Positions 8,092-19,712 are shown, counted from the stretch's first letter. The stretch: DNA of 55,831 nucleotides from Kluyvera ascorbata ATCC 33433 (GCF_000735365.1 NZ_JMPL01000018.1:1-55831); one strand, 5' to 3'. Translations and numbers: made by a program. Notes: generated by a model not told the origin, from the letters alone.

Positions 8092-10765
8092 AGCTCAGCA
8101 TATTACGAATGACATAGTGCAGAATGCCGTCATTCTGGTAATAGGTCAGCTCTGTCGCCGTATCAATACGGCAGCGACACGCCAGCGTCTGCTGCTGCCC
8201 GTCAGGCCGAGTGATCAGCACCGGGATGATGGCGCCAGGCTTCAGCTGTTGCAGCCCGGCGATATCAATCTGCTCTTCACCGGTCAGCTTCAGCGTTTTA
8301 CGGTCTTCCCCCTGCGGGAATTCCAGCGGCAGAATGCCCATACCTATCAGGTTTGAACGGTGAATACGTTCGAATGATTCAGCAATCACCACGCGAACGC
8401 CAAGCAGACGCGGTCCTTTTGCCGCCCAGTCACGGCTCGAGCCCGAACCGTACTCTTTACCCGCAATGACCGCCAGCGGTGTCCCCTGCTGTTGATAAGC
8501 CATGGCCGCATCGTATATTGACATCACCTCGTCACCGGGCAGCAGACGCGTCATGCCACCTTCAACGCCCGGCACCATCTCATTACGGATACGAATATTG
8601 GCGAAGGTGCCGCGCATCATCACCAGGTGGTTACCACGACGGGAACCGTAGGAGTTAAAATCGCGGCTAGCGACGCCGTTTTCCTGCAGATAACGACCTG
8701 CGGGGCTGTCGGCCTTAATACTGCCCGCGGGAGAGATATGGTCGGTGGTGACTGAATCGCCCAGCATCGCGAGCACACGCGCCCCGTGAATATCCTGCAC
8801 CGGGTCAGGCGTCACACCCATTTCGTCAAAGAACGGCGAGAGTCGGATATAGGTGGAATCATCCTGCCACTCGTAGGTGTCTGTAGCAGGTACATCGATA
8901 GCCTTCCATTCCGGCGTACCGGCAAAGACTTCCGCATACTCTTTGTGGAACATCCCCGTAGACACCTGCTGAACCGCTTGTGCTATCTCAGTGCTGCTCG
9001 GCCAGATATCTTTCAGATAGACCGGGTTTCCCTTGCTGTCGAGCCCCAGCGGATCGTGGGTCAGATCCACCCGCATATTTCCGGCCAGCGCGTAGGCGAC
9101 GACCAGCGGCGGCGAGGCCAACCAGTTGGTTTTCACCAGTGGATGAATACGGCCTTCAAAATTGCGGTTGCCGGACAGCACCGCTCCCACCGTCAGATCA
9201 CCCTGTTTGATGGCGTTCTCAATTGGATCCGGCAGCGGGCCTGAGTTACCGATACAAGTCGTACAACCATAGCCGACCAGGTTAAAACCAAGCTGGTCGA
9301 GATACTGCGTCAGACCTGCGTGCGCCAGATAATCGGACACCACCTTCGAGCCAGGCGCCAGCGACGCCTTAACCCACGGTTTAGGCTGTAATCCCAACGC
9401 GATGGCTTTTTTCGCCAGCAGACCCGCGGCCATCAACACGCTGGGGTTCGACGTGTTAGTACAAGAAGTGATAGCCGCAATGACCACCGCCCCTTCCGGA
9501 AGGGAATACGGTTTACCGTTTAGGGTAAAGTCGACAGCAGTTTTGCCGGCAGCGCCCGCGTTAACCGCCAGTTCAGTCGTAGCGTTAAACGCCTGAGGTA
9601 CCTGAGCCAGCGCGACGCGGTCCTGCGGACGTTTCGGACCCGCAAGGCTTGCTTCAACGTCACCCATATCCAGCGCCAGCGTCTGGCTGAACACCGGCTC
9701 ATCGCCTTTAGAGCGCCACATCCCCTGTGCTTTAGCATAGGCCTCAACCAGCGCGACCTGCTGGTCGCTGCGCCCGCTGAGGCGCATGTAAGAAAGCGTA
9801 ATGTCGTCTATCGGGAAGAAGCCACAGGTTGCACCGTATTCCGGCGCCATGTTGGCAATGGTTGCCCGGTCTGCCAGCGGCAGGGAATCCAGGCCATCGC
9901 CGTAGAATTCAACAAATTTGCCGACGACGCCAAGCTTACGTAGCATCTGCGTGACCGTCAGCACCAGGTCAGTTGCGGTGATCCCTTCACGGAGCTTACC
10001 GCTCAGCTTGAAGCCAACCACGTCCGGTATCAACATCGAGACCGGCTGGCCTAGCATCGCCGCTTCCGCTTCGATACCGCCAACGCCCCACCCTAAAACC
10101 CCCAGGCCGTTAATCATGGTGGTGTGGGAGTCGGTCCCCACCAACGTGTCTGGGTAGGCAACGAGTTCATCGCCCTGCTGTTCACTCCACACCGCTTTAC
10201 CCAGGTACTCGAGGTTAACCTGGTGGCAAATCCCCGTTCCCGGCGGCACTACGCGGAACTGGCTAAAAGCCTGCTGGCCCCAGCGTAAGAAGGTATAGCG
10301 CTCATGGTTGCGCGACATTTCTAGACGCACGTTTTCATCAAACGCATCATCATCACCGAAGCGATCCACCGTGACCGAGTGGTCAATCACCAGATCGACC
10401 GGGGAAAGCGGATTCACTTTGTGGGTATCGCCGCCGAGGCGTTTCACCGCTTCACGCATGGCGGCCAGGTCTACGACAGCCGGTACGCCGGTAAAGTCCT
10501 GCATCAGCACGCGCGCTGGGCGATAGGCTATCTCACGGTCAGCGTGCGCCTGTTTAAGCCATCCGGCAAGCGCCTGAATATCGTCAGCGGTAACGGAGTC
10601 GCCGTCCTGCCAGCGGAGCAGGTTTTCCAGAAGAACTTTGAGTGATTTAGGCAGGCGGGTGATGTCACCCAGGGTCTTAGCAGCCAGCGGTAGGCTGTAG
10701 TAACGGTAGGTTTTATTATCGACCTGTAGTGTTTCCTTGCAGGTCTCTCGTAGTGTTGACGACAT
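8090..10765 (-). CDS. acnA: Aconitate hydratase A
   Basis: An 891-residue [4Fe-4S] enzyme that interconverts citrate and isocitrate; the stationary-phase and stress-resistant isozyme of the TCA cycle. Cluster cysteines are visible in [10 protein letters not shown] and [13 protein letters not shown]. The swivel domain ends with the [13 protein letters not shown] substrate loop. The ATG at 10765 follows GAAGGAGG; the open frame continues 47 codons upstream but has no ribosome site. Length equals the E. coli protein. It lies 214 bp downstream of yciX on the same strand. Confidence 0.97.
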   Translation of the reverse strand: MSSTLRETCKETLQVDNKTYRYYSLPLAAKTLGDITRLPKSLKVLLENLLRWQDGDSVTADDIQALAGWLKQAHADREIAYRPARVLMQDFTGVPAVVDLAAMREAVKRLGGDTHKVNPLSPVDLVIDHSVTVDRFGDDDAFDENVRLEMSRNHERYTFLRWGQQAFSQFRVVPPGTGICHQVNLEYLGKAVWSEQQGDELVAYPDTLVGTDSHTTMINGLGVLGWGVGGIEAEAAMLGQPVSMLIPDVVGFKLSGKLREGITATDLVLTVTQMLRKLGVVGKFVEFYGDGLDSLPLADRATIANMAPEYGATCGFFPIDDITLSYMRLSGRSDQQVALVEAYAKAQGMWRSKGDEPVFSQTLALDMGDVEASLAGPKRPQDRVALAQVPQAFNATTELAVNAGAAGKTAVDFTLNGKPYSLPEGAVVIAAITSCTNTSNPSVLMAAGLLAKKAIALGLQPKPWVKASLAPGSKVVSDYLAHAGLTQYLDQLGFNLVGYGCTTCIGNSGPLPDPIENAIKQGDLTVGAVLSGNRNFEGRIHPLVKTNWLASPPLVVAYALAGNMRVDLTHDPLGLDSKGNPVYLKDIWPSSTEIAQAVQQVSTGMFHKEYAEVFAGTPEWKAIDVPATDTYEWQDDSTYIRLSPFFDEMGVTPDPVQDIHGARVLAMLGDSVTTDHISPAGSIKADSPAGRYLQENGVASRDFNSYGSRRGNHLVMMRGTFANIRIRNEMVPGVEGGMTRLLPGDEVMSIYDAAMAYQQQGTPLAVIAGKEYGSGSSRDWAAKGPRLLGVRVVIAESFERIHRSNLIGMGILPLEFPQGEDRKTLKLTGEEQIDIAGLQQLKPGAIIPVLITRPDGQQQTLACRCRIDTATELTYYQNDGILHYVIRNMLS

Positions 10766-10864
10766 AGCTCCTCCTTCAATGGCGGGAATTGCAGTACTCT
10801 GACACTCCTCATGGTCTATATAAAAGATAACACATTCAGGGGATAACGCCGGGAAAGGGCTCAG

Positions 10865-10900
10865 ATTGATAAATGCGATCAATAGGTTATTAAGAATAAC
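10865..10900. promoter_or_regulatory. Paired inverted repeats upstream of acnA
   Basis: ATTGAT-N7-ATCAAT (10865-10883) and GTTATT-N3-AATAAC (10886-10900) lie about 100-135 bp upstream of the acnA start. E. coli acnA is repressed by ArcA and FNR. The first repeat has FNR-like half-sites with a spacer longer than the usual four bases, so the identity of the bound factor is a guess. Confidence 0.35.
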
Positions 10901-10979
10901 TACCAACTGGAATTAATAGCAGGGAAAGGATTTATTTCGTATGAGGGAGGTAAAACGAAAGGAGTAAATAACCACGTGG

Positions 10980-11147
10980 TTACTGTTTCTTATTCTCATC
11001 TTGATTGAAGAGATCGATAAATTCTTTCTGGTCGTGGGTCAATTTCCATTCATCAGGGACGTTGACCTTATTATTTTTGTCATCTTGCGGTTTTTTTTCT
11101 ACCGGAACGAGAGGCTTCACCGGCTTGACGCGTTCAGACGTAAGCAT
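10980..11147 (-). CDS. yciX: Small uncharacterised protein YciX
   Basis: A 55-residue, lysine- and charge-rich soluble protein (PDEWKLTHDQKEFIDLF) that starts 2 bp after the ymiA stop codon. Size and position between ymiA and acnA match the E. coli yciX slot. The frame is also open in phase with the upstream ymiA DNA, but the coupled ATG at 11147 is the sensible start. Function unknown. Its promoter is the one upstream of ymiA. Confidence 0.65.
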   Translation of the reverse strand: MLTSERVKPVKPLVPVEKKPQDDKNNKVNVPDEWKLTHDQKEFIDLFNQDENKKQ

Positions 11148-11149
11148 AG

Positions 11150-11266
11150 CTAGCCCCAGAATTTCCAAACCAGCAGCGCCAGCGCTACCCAGAACAGCGC
11201 AGACCCGAGGAATACGCTCAGCCATGCTTTACGTTTCACGCGAGTTTCGTTCTTTTCTGACACCAT
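11150..11266 (-). CDS. ymiA: Small membrane protein YmiA
   Basis: A 38-residue protein with a basic N-terminus (RVKRKAWL) and one membrane segment (SVFLGSALFWVALALLVW), ending KFWG. This is the pattern of enterobacterial YmiA. The start at 11266 follows GAGAGGG. Function unknown. It is first of the ymiA-yciX unit and lies directly behind a Fur-like promoter. Confidence 0.85.
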   Translation of the reverse strand: MVSEKNETRVKRKAWLSVFLGSALFWVALALLVWKFWG

Positions 11267-11284
11267 TACTGCCCTCTCACAATC

Positions 11285-11314
11285 GATATTACTTATCATT
11301 ATCGCACCAATCAA
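11285..11314 (-). promoter_or_regulatory. Fur-like box overlapping the ymiA-yciX promoter
   Basis: Read on the minus strand, a -35 TTGATT (11309-11314) and a -10 TAATAT (11286-11291) are spaced by exactly 17 bp. The spacer and -10 coincide with GATAATGATAAGTAATATC (11285-11303), which matches the 19-bp Fur consensus at about 16 positions. This is the usual geometry for iron-dependent repression. The leader to the ymiA ATG would be only about 15 nt. Confidence 0.6.
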
Positions 11315-11602
11315 TTGTTACAACTAATCATCGTTGAGATAAATCCTAAGTAAATTCTATGCAAAAATCCAGAGGTTTTACGAATATTACAATGAGATTA
11401 ATTTAATCTTTTGAGCCCAAAGCGATATTTGAGAGGAGAAATTTGCCTAACGTTAAATTTATTTCTACTTTTGCTGCGTAATTCGTAATAGAAACAATTC
11501 TTAATCAGGATAGAGAGCTAACGGAGAGGGGAAAAGCCTTTTGTTCCGGGAGGATATAAGCTATCCGCCTCTTCATCGTAGAGGCGGATAATTAAATCGG
11601 GA
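11315..11602. other. AT-rich region between ymiA promoter and cysB 3' end
   Basis: No coding sequence is recognisable. Next to cysB lies a 10-bp perfect stem TATCCGCCTC / GAGGCGGATA (11562-11590), probably the cysB transcription end although a U-tract is lacking. Confidence 0.5.
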
Positions 11603-12598
<996 letters not shown>

Positions 12599-12710
12599 TC
12601 AGGAATCGGTCATAAAGACGATTTAATCATAAGAAATGCATTGGCTATAACCACTATATCATTTATAGCAAGTGTGTATAGATGGAAACAAAAATAATAA
12701 CGAGGTTATA

Positions 12711-12736
12711 AAAAAGGGCCGCAATTGCGGCCCTTT
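12711..12736 (-). terminator. topA rho-independent terminator
   Basis: A 12-bp perfect palindrome AAAGGGCCGCAA / TTGCGGCCCTTT is followed on the minus strand by a T run. It lies 22 bp beyond the topA stop codon. Confidence 0.85.
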
Positions 12737-12758
12737 GTGACGTTCTTGGCAAAAAACG

Positions 12759-15356
12759 CTACTTTTTCGCTTCAACCCATTTACCGTCAACGAAGAACGC
12801 TGACCAGCCGGTTGCCTTGCCATCTTTCTCGGAAGCAACATACTGCTGTTTGGTTTTACGGCTGAAACGCACCATCGTTTTGTTCCCTGCCGGGTCCTGC
12901 TGCGGCGCATCGGCCAGATAACGCAGTTTTTCCGGCAGACGGTCACGGAAGCGGAACAGTTCTTCAACCAGCGGCGCACGGGTTTCGCGCGATTTCGGGA
13001 AGGTGTTGGCTGCCAGGAATACCCCAGCCGCGCCATCACGCAGCACGAAATAGGCGTCAGACTTCTCGCACGGCAGTTCCGGCAACGGTACCGGATCTTC
13101 CTTCGGTGGAGCCACTTCACCGCTACGCAGGATCTTACGGGTGTTCTTACATTCTTCGTTAGTACAAGCCATGTATTTACCAAAACGCCCCATTTTCAGG
13201 TGCATTTCAGAACCACATTTTTCGCACTCAACGATTGGGCCATCATACCCCTTGATGCGGAACTCGCCTTCTTCAATCTCGTAGCCGTCGCAGGTCGGGT
13301 TGTTACCACAAACGTGCAGCTTGCGTTTCGGATCGATGAGGTAGCTGTCCATCGCCGTACCGCACTTCTGGCAGCGACGTTTAGCGCGCAGCGCGTTGGT
13401 TTCCGCGTCGTCGCCTTCCAGCACGTTCAGCACTTCGTTTTCCGGCACCAGGTTAATGGTGGTTTTGCAGCGTTCTTTTGGCGACAGCGCATAGCCGGAA
13501 CAGCCAAGGAACACGCCGGTGCTGGCGGTACGAATGCCCATCTTGCGACCGCAGGTCGGGCAATCGATACTGGTCAGCACCATCTCGTTCGGCTGCATGC
13601 CGCCCTCTTCTGGCGGTTTCTCAGCCGTTTCGAGCTGCTTGGTGAAATCACCAAAGAACAGATCCAGTACCTGCTTCCACTCGGCTTCGTGGTTTGCCAC
13701 GCGGTCGAGATGGTCCTCCATCTGCGCGGTAAAGTCGTAGTTCATCAGCTCGCGGAAGTTCGCTTCCAGACGATCGGTGACGATCTCGCCCATTTTTTCC
13801 GCGTAGAAACGACGGTTTTCGGTGCGCACATAGCCGCGGTCCTGAATGGTCGAAATGATCGACGCATAGGTGGACGGGCGACCGATGCCGCGTTTTTCCA
13901 GCTCTTTAACCAGCGAGGCTTCGCTAAAGCGTGCAGGCGGTTTGGTGAAGTGCTGCGCCGGGGTCAGTTCAACCAGGCTCAGTTTATCGCCCTGATTCAC
14001 CATCGGCAGCGTGCGGTCTTCATCGCCTTTACGCAGCGCTGGCATCACTTTGGTCCAGCCGTCAAAGCGCAGAGTACGGCCACGCGCTTTGAGTTTGAAA
14101 TCGCCCGCTTTTACGGTCAGCGTAGTGGAGTCGTACTGCGCTGGCGTCATCTGACAGGCCACGAACTGGCGCCAGATCAGCTGATACAGTTTCTGCGCGT
14201 CCGTTTCCATATCTTTCAGCGCTTCCGCCTGAACGGAAACATCGGAAGGACGGATCGCTTCGTGCGCTTCCTGCGAGTTTTCTTTGCTGGTGTACTGGTT
14301 CGGGTTCTCCGGCAGGTATTTCTTGCCAAAGTTATCGCCGATATAGTCGCGAACCATGCTCACCGCGTCCTGACTCAGGTTAGTGGAGTCGGTACGCATG
14401 TAGGTGATGTAGCCCGCTTCATACAGACGCTGCGCCATCATCATGGTTTTCTTCACGCCGAAGCCCAGACGCGTGCTGGCCGCCTGCTGCAGCGTGGAGG
14501 TAATAAACGGCGCGCCCGGCTTGCTGCTGGTCGGCTTGTCTTCACGCTCCAGCACGCTGTAGCTGGCTTTTTCCAGCAGGCTGACCGCAGCCATAGTTTC
14601 GTCGCGGTTAACCGGACGGAACGGCTTGTCACCCTGATGGGTCACTTCCAGCGGCAGGGCATCGCCGCCCGGCGTGGTGGTGCTGGCGTCAATTTCCCAG
14701 AATTCTTCCGGCACAAACGCTTTAATTTCGCGTTCGCGTTCAACGACCAGACGTACCGCTACCGACTGGACGCGACCGGCGGATAGACCGCGGGCAATCT
14801 TTTTCCACAGCAGCGGCGAGACCATATAGCCCACCACGCGGTCCATAAAGCGGCGCGCCTGCTGAGCGTTAACACGGTCGATATTCAGCTCGCCCGGCTT
14901 TTCGAACGCCTGACGAATCGCATTTTTCGTAATTTCGTTAAACACCACGCGGCTATAGCGTGATTCATCACCACCGATCACTTCCCGCAGGTGCCATGCA
15001 ATGGCCTCCCCTTCGCGGTCAAGGTCGGTTGCGAGATAGATGTGGTCGGCTTTTTCCGCCAACTGTTTGAGTTCCGATACTACCTTTTCTTTGCCAGGCA
15101 GCACTTCATAGTGTGCCGCCCAGTCATGCCATGGGTCGACGCCCATGCGGTTAACCAGCGCGCCTCGTTCATCCTTTTTAGGCTTTTTGGCCGTTTTGGT
15201 GGAGGTAGAGTCAGCGCTCTTTTTGGCTGCTGAGCCACTTGTCGGCAAATCGCGGATATGACCGACGCTGGACTTAACCACGTAGTCATTACCCAGATAC
15301 TTATTGATCGTTTTGGCTTTTGCCGGGGACTCAACGATAACGAGAGCTTTACCCAT
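12759..15356 (-). CDS. topA: DNA topoisomerase I
   Basis: An 865-residue type IA topoisomerase that relaxes negative supercoils. The Toprim domain ([17 protein letters not shown], then [13 protein letters not shown] with the acidic metal ligands) is followed by the active-site tyrosine motif YMRTDSTN. Three C-terminal four-cysteine zinc ribbons are visible ([24 protein letters not shown]). The ATG at 15356 gives the same length as in E. coli; the upstream open frame is not used. Monocistronic. Confidence 0.98.
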   Translation of the reverse strand: MGKALVIVESPAKAKTINKYLGNDYVVKSSVGHIRDLPTSGSAAKKSADSTSTKTAKKPKKDERGALVNRMGVDPWHDWAAHYEVLPGKEKVVSELKQLAEKADHIYLATDLDREGEAIAWHLREVIGGDESRYSRVVFNEITKNAIRQAFEKPGELNIDRVNAQQARRFMDRVVGYMVSPLLWKKIARGLSAGRVQSVAVRLVVEREREIKAFVPEEFWEIDASTTTPGGDALPLEVTHQGDKPFRPVNRDETMAAVSLLEKASYSVLEREDKPTSSKPGAPFITSTLQQAASTRLGFGVKKTMMMAQRLYEAGYITYMRTDSTNLSQDAVSMVRDYIGDNFGKKYLPENPNQYTSKENSQEAHEAIRPSDVSVQAEALKDMETDAQKLYQLIWRQFVACQMTPAQYDSTTLTVKAGDFKLKARGRTLRFDGWTKVMPALRKGDEDRTLPMVNQGDKLSLVELTPAQHFTKPPARFSEASLVKELEKRGIGRPSTYASIISTIQDRGYVRTENRRFYAEKMGEIVTDRLEANFRELMNYDFTAQMEDHLDRVANHEAEWKQVLDLFFGDFTKQLETAEKPPEEGGMQPNEMVLTSIDCPTCGRKMGIRTASTGVFLGCSGYALSPKERCKTTINLVPENEVLNVLEGDDAETNALRAKRRCQKCGTAMDSYLIDPKRKLHVCGNNPTCDGYEIEEGEFRIKGYDGPIVECEKCGSEMHLKMGRFGKYMACTNEECKNTRKILRSGEVAPPKEDPVPLPELPCEKSDAYFVLRDGAAGVFLAANTFPKSRETRAPLVEELFRFRDRLPEKLRYLADAPQQDPAGNKTMVRFSRKTKQQYVASEKDGKATGWSAFFVDGKWVEAKK

Positions 15357-15750
15357 ATTCACCTTACCTAATTTGATTCTTCCAGGAATACATCGCACAT
15401 GTTCCACGTTCCACTGGCGACAAGCCTTGTATGTTGCGGCAATACCAATGGATATCAACCCTTTACCGACTGACTTTTGAGACATGTAGTCAGGTGGCTG
15501 AGTTTACAGACTTTTTTTCGTCAGGGTCTATAGCACGAAGAATATTTGGTCGAATGTCAAGCAAATCTGTTGCCAGATCGCCGAAAGCGTCACACTGTAC
15601 CTGATAAAATTCGTTACGCAACTTTATTAGCATGCAATCACCCATCATGCCAACTCTGAGGTAAAATGCTTGTCCCTGGTAAACGTCGGGAATATTTGCC
15701 CCAAGCGGGTGCCCGGCGTAGACTAGCGCAGGAATTTTGAGGAGTTGAAT
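15357..15750. promoter_or_regulatory. Divergent topA / yciN promoter region
   Basis: No gene is seen in these 394 bp. They should carry the several topA promoters known in E. coli. A minus-strand TTGACA lies near 15555, but no well-spaced -10 could be assigned. A plus-strand TAAAAT near 15662 may serve yciN. Confidence 0.4.
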
Positions 15751-16002
15751 ATGTCAAATAATAGCCAACCTATCGATCGTCAGACACTGCTAATTGAAGC
15801 AAACCGCCTCATTCGTGAGCATGAAGATACCATGGCGGGTATTGAAGCCACCGGCGTAGAACAGCGCAACGGCGTGCTGGTTTTCAGCGGTGAATATTAC
15901 CTGGATGAACAGGGCCTGCCGACGCCGAAAAGCACGGCGGTGTTTAATATGTTCAAGTATCTCGCCCACCAGCTGTCTGAAAAGTATCACCTGGTTGACT
16001 GA
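15751..16002 (+). CDS. yciN: YciN family protein
   Basis: An 83-residue small cytoplasmic protein of unknown function, highly similar to E. coli YciN ([34 protein letters not shown]). A TGAGGAG ribosome site lies 6 nt before the ATG at 15751; an in-frame TTG at 15745 overlaps it and is rejected. It diverges from topA and converges on sohB, as in E. coli. Confidence 0.93.
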   Translation: MSNNSQPIDRQTLLIEANRLIREHEDTMAGIEATGVEQRNGVLVFSGEYYLDEQGLPTPKSTAVFNMFKYLAHQLSEKYHLVD

Positions 16003-16030
16003 GCGTAGGGCTTTGGCCTGAGCCGTCAGA

Positions 16031-16063
16031 TATAGCCCGGTAAATCTGATTTACCGGGCTATA
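16031..16063. terminator. Bidirectional hairpin between yciN and sohB
   Basis: TATAGCCCGGTAAATC and its exact complement are separated by one base, giving a 16-bp inverted repeat between two convergent genes. Flanking A/T on both sides suits a bidirectional terminator. Confidence 0.75.
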
Positions 16064-16094
16064 AATAGAAAGGTAAAGAATAGAAAGGAAACGC

Positions 16095-17141
16095 TTACAG
16101 CAGCGGTTTCTGTCCGCGCTGCCACCAGCGCATCATCAGCTTATCGGCGCTTTCTGCCGCACTTCCGGTAAAGCGATCCATCATTTTCTTACGCTGCGTG
16201 TAGCGCACGCTAATGACTTCTCGGTTCTCCATCAGCCCCAGCAGCAATTCATCGCTGGTACCCACTTCATCAACCAGCCCTTTTTCCTGAGCCTGTGTGC
16301 CGTACCAATGTTCACCGGTAGCAACCTGTTCAATGTCCAGAGACGGACGCATTTCTTTCACGAAATCTTTAAACAGATGATGAGTCTCGTTCAGCTCTTC
16401 ACGGAATTTCTGACGTCCTTCTTCGGTGTTTTCACCAAGCAGCGTCAGCGTACGTTTGTACTGGCCCGCAGTGTGTAACTCAACGTCGATGTCTTTATTT
16501 TTCAGAAAACGATTCAGGTTCGGGATCTGCGCGACCACGCCGATGGAACCAAGAATCGCGAACGGTGCCGCGACAATTTTGTTGGCCACACAGGCCATCA
16601 TGTAGCCGCCGCTGGCCGCGACTTTATCTACTGCTACCGTCAGTGGGATCTGCTTATCGCGGATACGCTGGAGTTGCGATGCCGCCAGACCGTAGCCGTG
16701 AACGACACCACCAGGGCTTTCCAGACGTACGACCACCTGGTCCTGCGGGGTGGCAACGGTCAGTACAGCGGTAATCTCTTCACGCAGGGAGGAGACTTCA
16801 TGGGCGTCCATACTGCCTTTAAAGTCGATAACCCAGACGCGCGGTTTGGTTGCCGCCTCGGTGTCGCCCTGCTTCGCTTTGGCTTTGGCCGCTTTCGCTT
16901 CCAGCTTCAGCTTCTTCTTTTGCGCCTTATGCCAGAGCTTTTGCTGCGGCGCATCGAGCAGCGCCACGGCTAAGTCTTCCTGCATATCCTTGTGCTGCTC
17001 GCTTAAGTTGGTGATTCGTAGCTCACCGCGCTGACGTTTGCGCTGCGTGACGTTGACAATCAGTACGGCAATCACCGCAATAGCAACAACAACTGTGACG
17101 ATTTTCGCCAGAAAAAGACCATATTGAAAAAGTAATTCCAC
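16095..17141 (-). CDS. sohB: Inner-membrane peptidase SohB (S49/SppA family)
   Basis: A 348-residue serine protease homologue. One N-terminal membrane segment (residues about 8-30) is followed by a charged linker and the S49 domain, with VRLESPGGVVHGYG and the catalytic-serine region VDKVAASGGYMMACVANKI. E. coli SohB is a multicopy suppressor of htrA. A GTG start at 17141 follows AAGGTGG and gives the family length; the frame is open a little further upstream without a ribosome site. It diverges from yciK. Confidence 0.94.
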   Translation of the reverse strand: MELLFQYGLFLAKIVTVVVAIAVIAVLIVNVTQRKRQRGELRITNLSEQHKDMQEDLAVALLDAPQQKLWHKAQKKKLKLEAKAAKAKAKQGDTEAATKPRVWVIDFKGSMDAHEVSSLREEITAVLTVATPQDQVVVRLESPGGVVHGYGLAASQLQRIRDKQIPLTVAVDKVAASGGYMMACVANKIVAAPFAILGSIGVVAQIPNLNRFLKNKDIDVELHTAGQYKRTLTLLGENTEEGRQKFREELNETHHLFKDFVKEMRPSLDIEQVATGEHWYGTQAQEKGLVDEVGTSDELLLGLMENREVISVRYTQRKKMMDRFTGSAAESADKLMMRWWQRGQKPLL

Positions 17142-17394
17142 ACATCCACCTTGTACAAAAATCACAGAATCTACCGCCCAGTGTACAACACCGCGTTCAC
17201 TACGTCTCGATAGCAGTATCAGGCCACGAGGCGCATTCCAGATTACTTTTTTGCTGATGAAATCATTGCAAATTGTTAATTAACCGTTGTCTCTCCCGTG
17301 CGCTGATTGAAATAGCGCGAAGATTCAGGCATAAAGCCCGAAAGCCATGAAAAGTACAAAAAATATGGCAGACGAATGCCATAGAGGAGTCACT

Positions 17395-18156
17395 GTGCAC
17401 TATCAACCCCAACTCGATTTGTTGCAAAACCGTATCATTCTGGTCACCGGGGCCAGCGATGGTATTGGACGGGAAGCGGCAATCACCTACGCCCGTTACG
17501 GCGCCAGCGTTATTTTGCTCGGCCGGAACGATGAAAAACTGCGCGCGGTTGCGCAGGAGATAGACCACGCCGGCCTGCGGCCCGCGCGCTGGTTTACGCT
17601 CGACCTGCTCACCTGTACGCCACAGGAATGCCAGCAGGTTGCTCAGCAGATTAGCCTACACTATCCGCATCTTGACGGCGTGCTGCACAACGCCGGGCTT
17701 CTGGGCGAAGTCGTGCCGATGGACCAGCAGGACCCGGCCGTCTGGCAGCAGGTGATGCAGGTCAACGTCAACGGCACCTTTATGCTCACCCAGGCGCTGC
17801 TGCCGCTGCTGCTGAAAGCAGAATCCGGCTCGCTGGTCTTTACCTCGTCGAGCGTCGGGCGCGAGGGGCGCGCCAACTGGGGTGCCTATGCGGTATCGAA
17901 GTTTGCCACCGAAGGAATGATGCAGGTACTTGCCGATGAGTATAAGAATCGACCTCTGCGCGTAAACTGCATTAACCCAGGCGGCACCCGCACTGGCATG
18001 CGCGCCAGCGCCTTCCCGACGGAAGATCCGCAGAAGCTCAAAACGCCTGCCGATATTATGCCGCTCTACCTGTGGCTGATGGGCGATGATAGCCGCCGTA
18101 AAACCGGTATGACTTTTGATGCCCAGCCAGGGCGTAAACCAGGAATCGCACAATGA
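17395..18156 (+). CDS. yciK: Short-chain dehydrogenase/reductase YciK
   Basis: A 253-residue SDR with the cofactor motif TGASDGIG near the N-terminus, the NAG motif (HNAGLLG), a catalytic serine in VFTSSSVGR and YAVSKFA as Y-x3-K. The physiological substrate is not known. A GTG at 17395 follows AGAGGAG and matches the E. coli N-terminus (HYQP). Its stop overlaps the btuR start (ATGA), so the pair is translationally coupled. Confidence 0.95.
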   Translation: MHYQPQLDLLQNRIILVTGASDGIGREAAITYARYGASVILLGRNDEKLRAVAQEIDHAGLRPARWFTLDLLTCTPQECQQVAQQISLHYPHLDGVLHNAGLLGEVVPMDQQDPAVWQQVMQVNVNGTFMLTQALLPLLLKAESGSLVFTSSSVGREGRANWGAYAVSKFATEGMMQVLADEYKNRPLRVNCINPGGTRTGMRASAFPTEDPQKLKTPADIMPLYLWLMGDDSRRKTGMTFDAQPGRKPGIAQ

Positions 18157-18743
18157 GTGATGAACGCTATCGTGAACGTCAGCAGCGCGTAAAAGAGCGC
18201 GTTGCCGCCCGTGTCGCCGCGGCTCAGGATACCCGCGGGATCGTGATTGTGTTTACCGGCAACGGTAAAGGTAAGACCACCGCCGCCTTTGGTACCGCCA
18301 CCCGTGCCGTCGGGCACGGGCATAACGTTGGCGTCATTCAGTTTATTAAGGGAACCTGGCCTAACGGCGAGCGTAACCTGCTTGAGCCACTCGGCGTCGA
18401 ATTTCAGGTCATGGCCACCGGTTTTACCTGGGACACCCAGAACCGGGAGAGCGACACTGAAGCTTGCCTTGCCGTCTGGGAGCATGCAAAGCGGATGCTG
18501 GCCGACGACACGCTGGATATGGTGCTGCTTGATGAGCTGACCTACATGGTCGCGTACGATTATCTGCCGTTAGAAGCGGTATTAACCGCGCTGAAAAACC
18601 GTCCGCATCATCAGACGGTGATTATTACCGGTCGCGGATGCCACCGGGATATTCTGGAGTACGCCGATACGGTCAGCGAACTGCGCCCGGTGAAGCATGC
18701 GTTTGAAGCGGGAATTAAGGCGCAGATTGGGATTGATTATTGA
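18153..18743 (+). CDS. btuR: Cob(I)yrinic acid a,c-diamide adenosyltransferase
   Basis: A 196-residue CobA/BtuR-type enzyme that transfers the 5'-deoxyadenosyl group from ATP to cob(I)alamin or corrinoids. The P-loop GNGKGKTT is at residues 36-43, and VLLDELTY and ITGRGCH are conserved further on. It overlaps yciK by 4 bp. Its last 29 bp overlap the 3' end of the convergent araC-type gene. Confidence 0.97.
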   Translation: MSDERYRERQQRVKERVAARVAAAQDTRGIVIVFTGNGKGKTTAAFGTATRAVGHGHNVGVIQFIKGTWPNGERNLLEPLGVEFQVMATGFTWDTQNRESDTEACLAVWEHAKRMLADDTLDMVLLDELTYMVAYDYLPLEAVLTALKNRPHHQTVIITGRGCHRDILEYADTVSELRPVKHAFEAGIKAQIGIDY

Positions 18744-19689
18744 GCGCGAGCCTGTCGAGCAGCGCCTTATTGAGCGGCAGGCATAAACAGTCTTCCCCTT
18801 GCGCCAGCGCGACCTCCGTCAGGTTCTGACGCGAAATAAAGCGCTTACGGTACTCCGTAGGCGTCAGTCCGCAGTACTTATTAAAAGCGGCAATCAGCAG
18901 TTTGTGCTCCGGGAAACCGCAGCTGTGGCTGATTTCAGTAATTGGCGTTCGCGTGTCGCGCAGCAGGGTGCGGGCTTTATTGAGCCTCACCAGCGTCAGA
19001 TACTCTTTAAAGTTGTGCCGACTGACCTTTTTAAACAACCGCGAAAACCACGAATAGCTCATGCCGCTATGCTCGGCAACGTCGCTTAGCGTCAGCGGCC
19101 GATCGAAGTGTTGATTAATATATTCAATCCCTTCTTTAATCATCGCCTCTTCACGTATCGTATTTTCCGCGAGCTCAATCGTCTGCCCGGCGGCGACCAG
19201 CGCGTCAAGCAGCATATAAATCGCCGCAAAACGCTGAAATGGCGCATGGTTATCGATAATACGTTCCAGTAACGCCATCAGCCGTTGAAAAACGGTATGG
19301 TCAGCATCCGTCATGGCGTGCTTATGGGTACGCCACTCCAGCAACGGCGCCGGGTGCAGGTCATCAAAAAGTCCGGGAGAGAACTGCACCGTCACCAGTT
19401 GGCTGCCCTCCTCCTCCGCACTCAGTTCGTGCACCTCTTCAGCGTTGATATATAGCATCTCGCCCTGTTGGAGGACCACGTTCTGCTGACCAACGGTCAG
19501 AGAGAAGCGCCCATTCAGCACCGTAATCAGTTCCGGTGCCGGATGCCAGTGCGGCTCACAATAGCGAACCTCAGCGGCAAATACGTTCAGTTTTTCTGCG
19601 TCGAAGGCAATCAGCTCATAGCCGCTGTTTGCCGTCTGCCGCCCGGTTTGCGTTGCCGGGTGGGGATGAGTCACTGAAAATGGGAACAC
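18715..19689 (-). CDS. AraC-family regulator of the GH3 operon
   Basis: A 324-residue regulator with an N-terminal cupin (HWHPAPELITVLNGRFSLTVG, residues about 47-67) and a C-terminal pair of helix-turn-helix motifs (LTLSDVAEHSGMSYSWFSRLFK; ITEISHSCGFPEHKLLIAAF). It lies 23 bp behind the GH3 gene as the third gene of a transporter-glycosidase-regulator operon, so self-induction by the transported glycoside is likely. The inducer is unknown. The 3' end overlaps convergent btuR. Confidence 0.85.
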   Translation of the reverse strand: MFPFSVTHPHPATQTGRQTANSGYELIAFDAEKLNVFAAEVRYCEPHWHPAPELITVLNGRFSLTVGQQNVVLQQGEMLYINAEEVHELSAEEEGSQLVTVQFSPGLFDDLHPAPLLEWRTHKHAMTDADHTVFQRLMALLERIIDNHAPFQRFAAIYMLLDALVAAGQTIELAENTIREEAMIKEGIEYINQHFDRPLTLSDVAEHSGMSYSWFSRLFKKVSRHNFKEYLTLVRLNKARTLLRDTRTPITEISHSCGFPEHKLLIAAFNKYCGLTPTEYRKRFISRQNLTEVALAQGEDCLCLPLNKALLDRLALNNQSQSAP

Positions 19690-19712
19690 GCCTTCTCTCC
19701 TGTAGTTAGCCG

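Noticed and set aside
13200-14786. A 528-codon open frame antisense to topA
   Set aside because: It lies wholly inside topA in a shadow frame. Long antisense frames are common in GC-rich genes, and it shows no recognisable domain or ribosome site.
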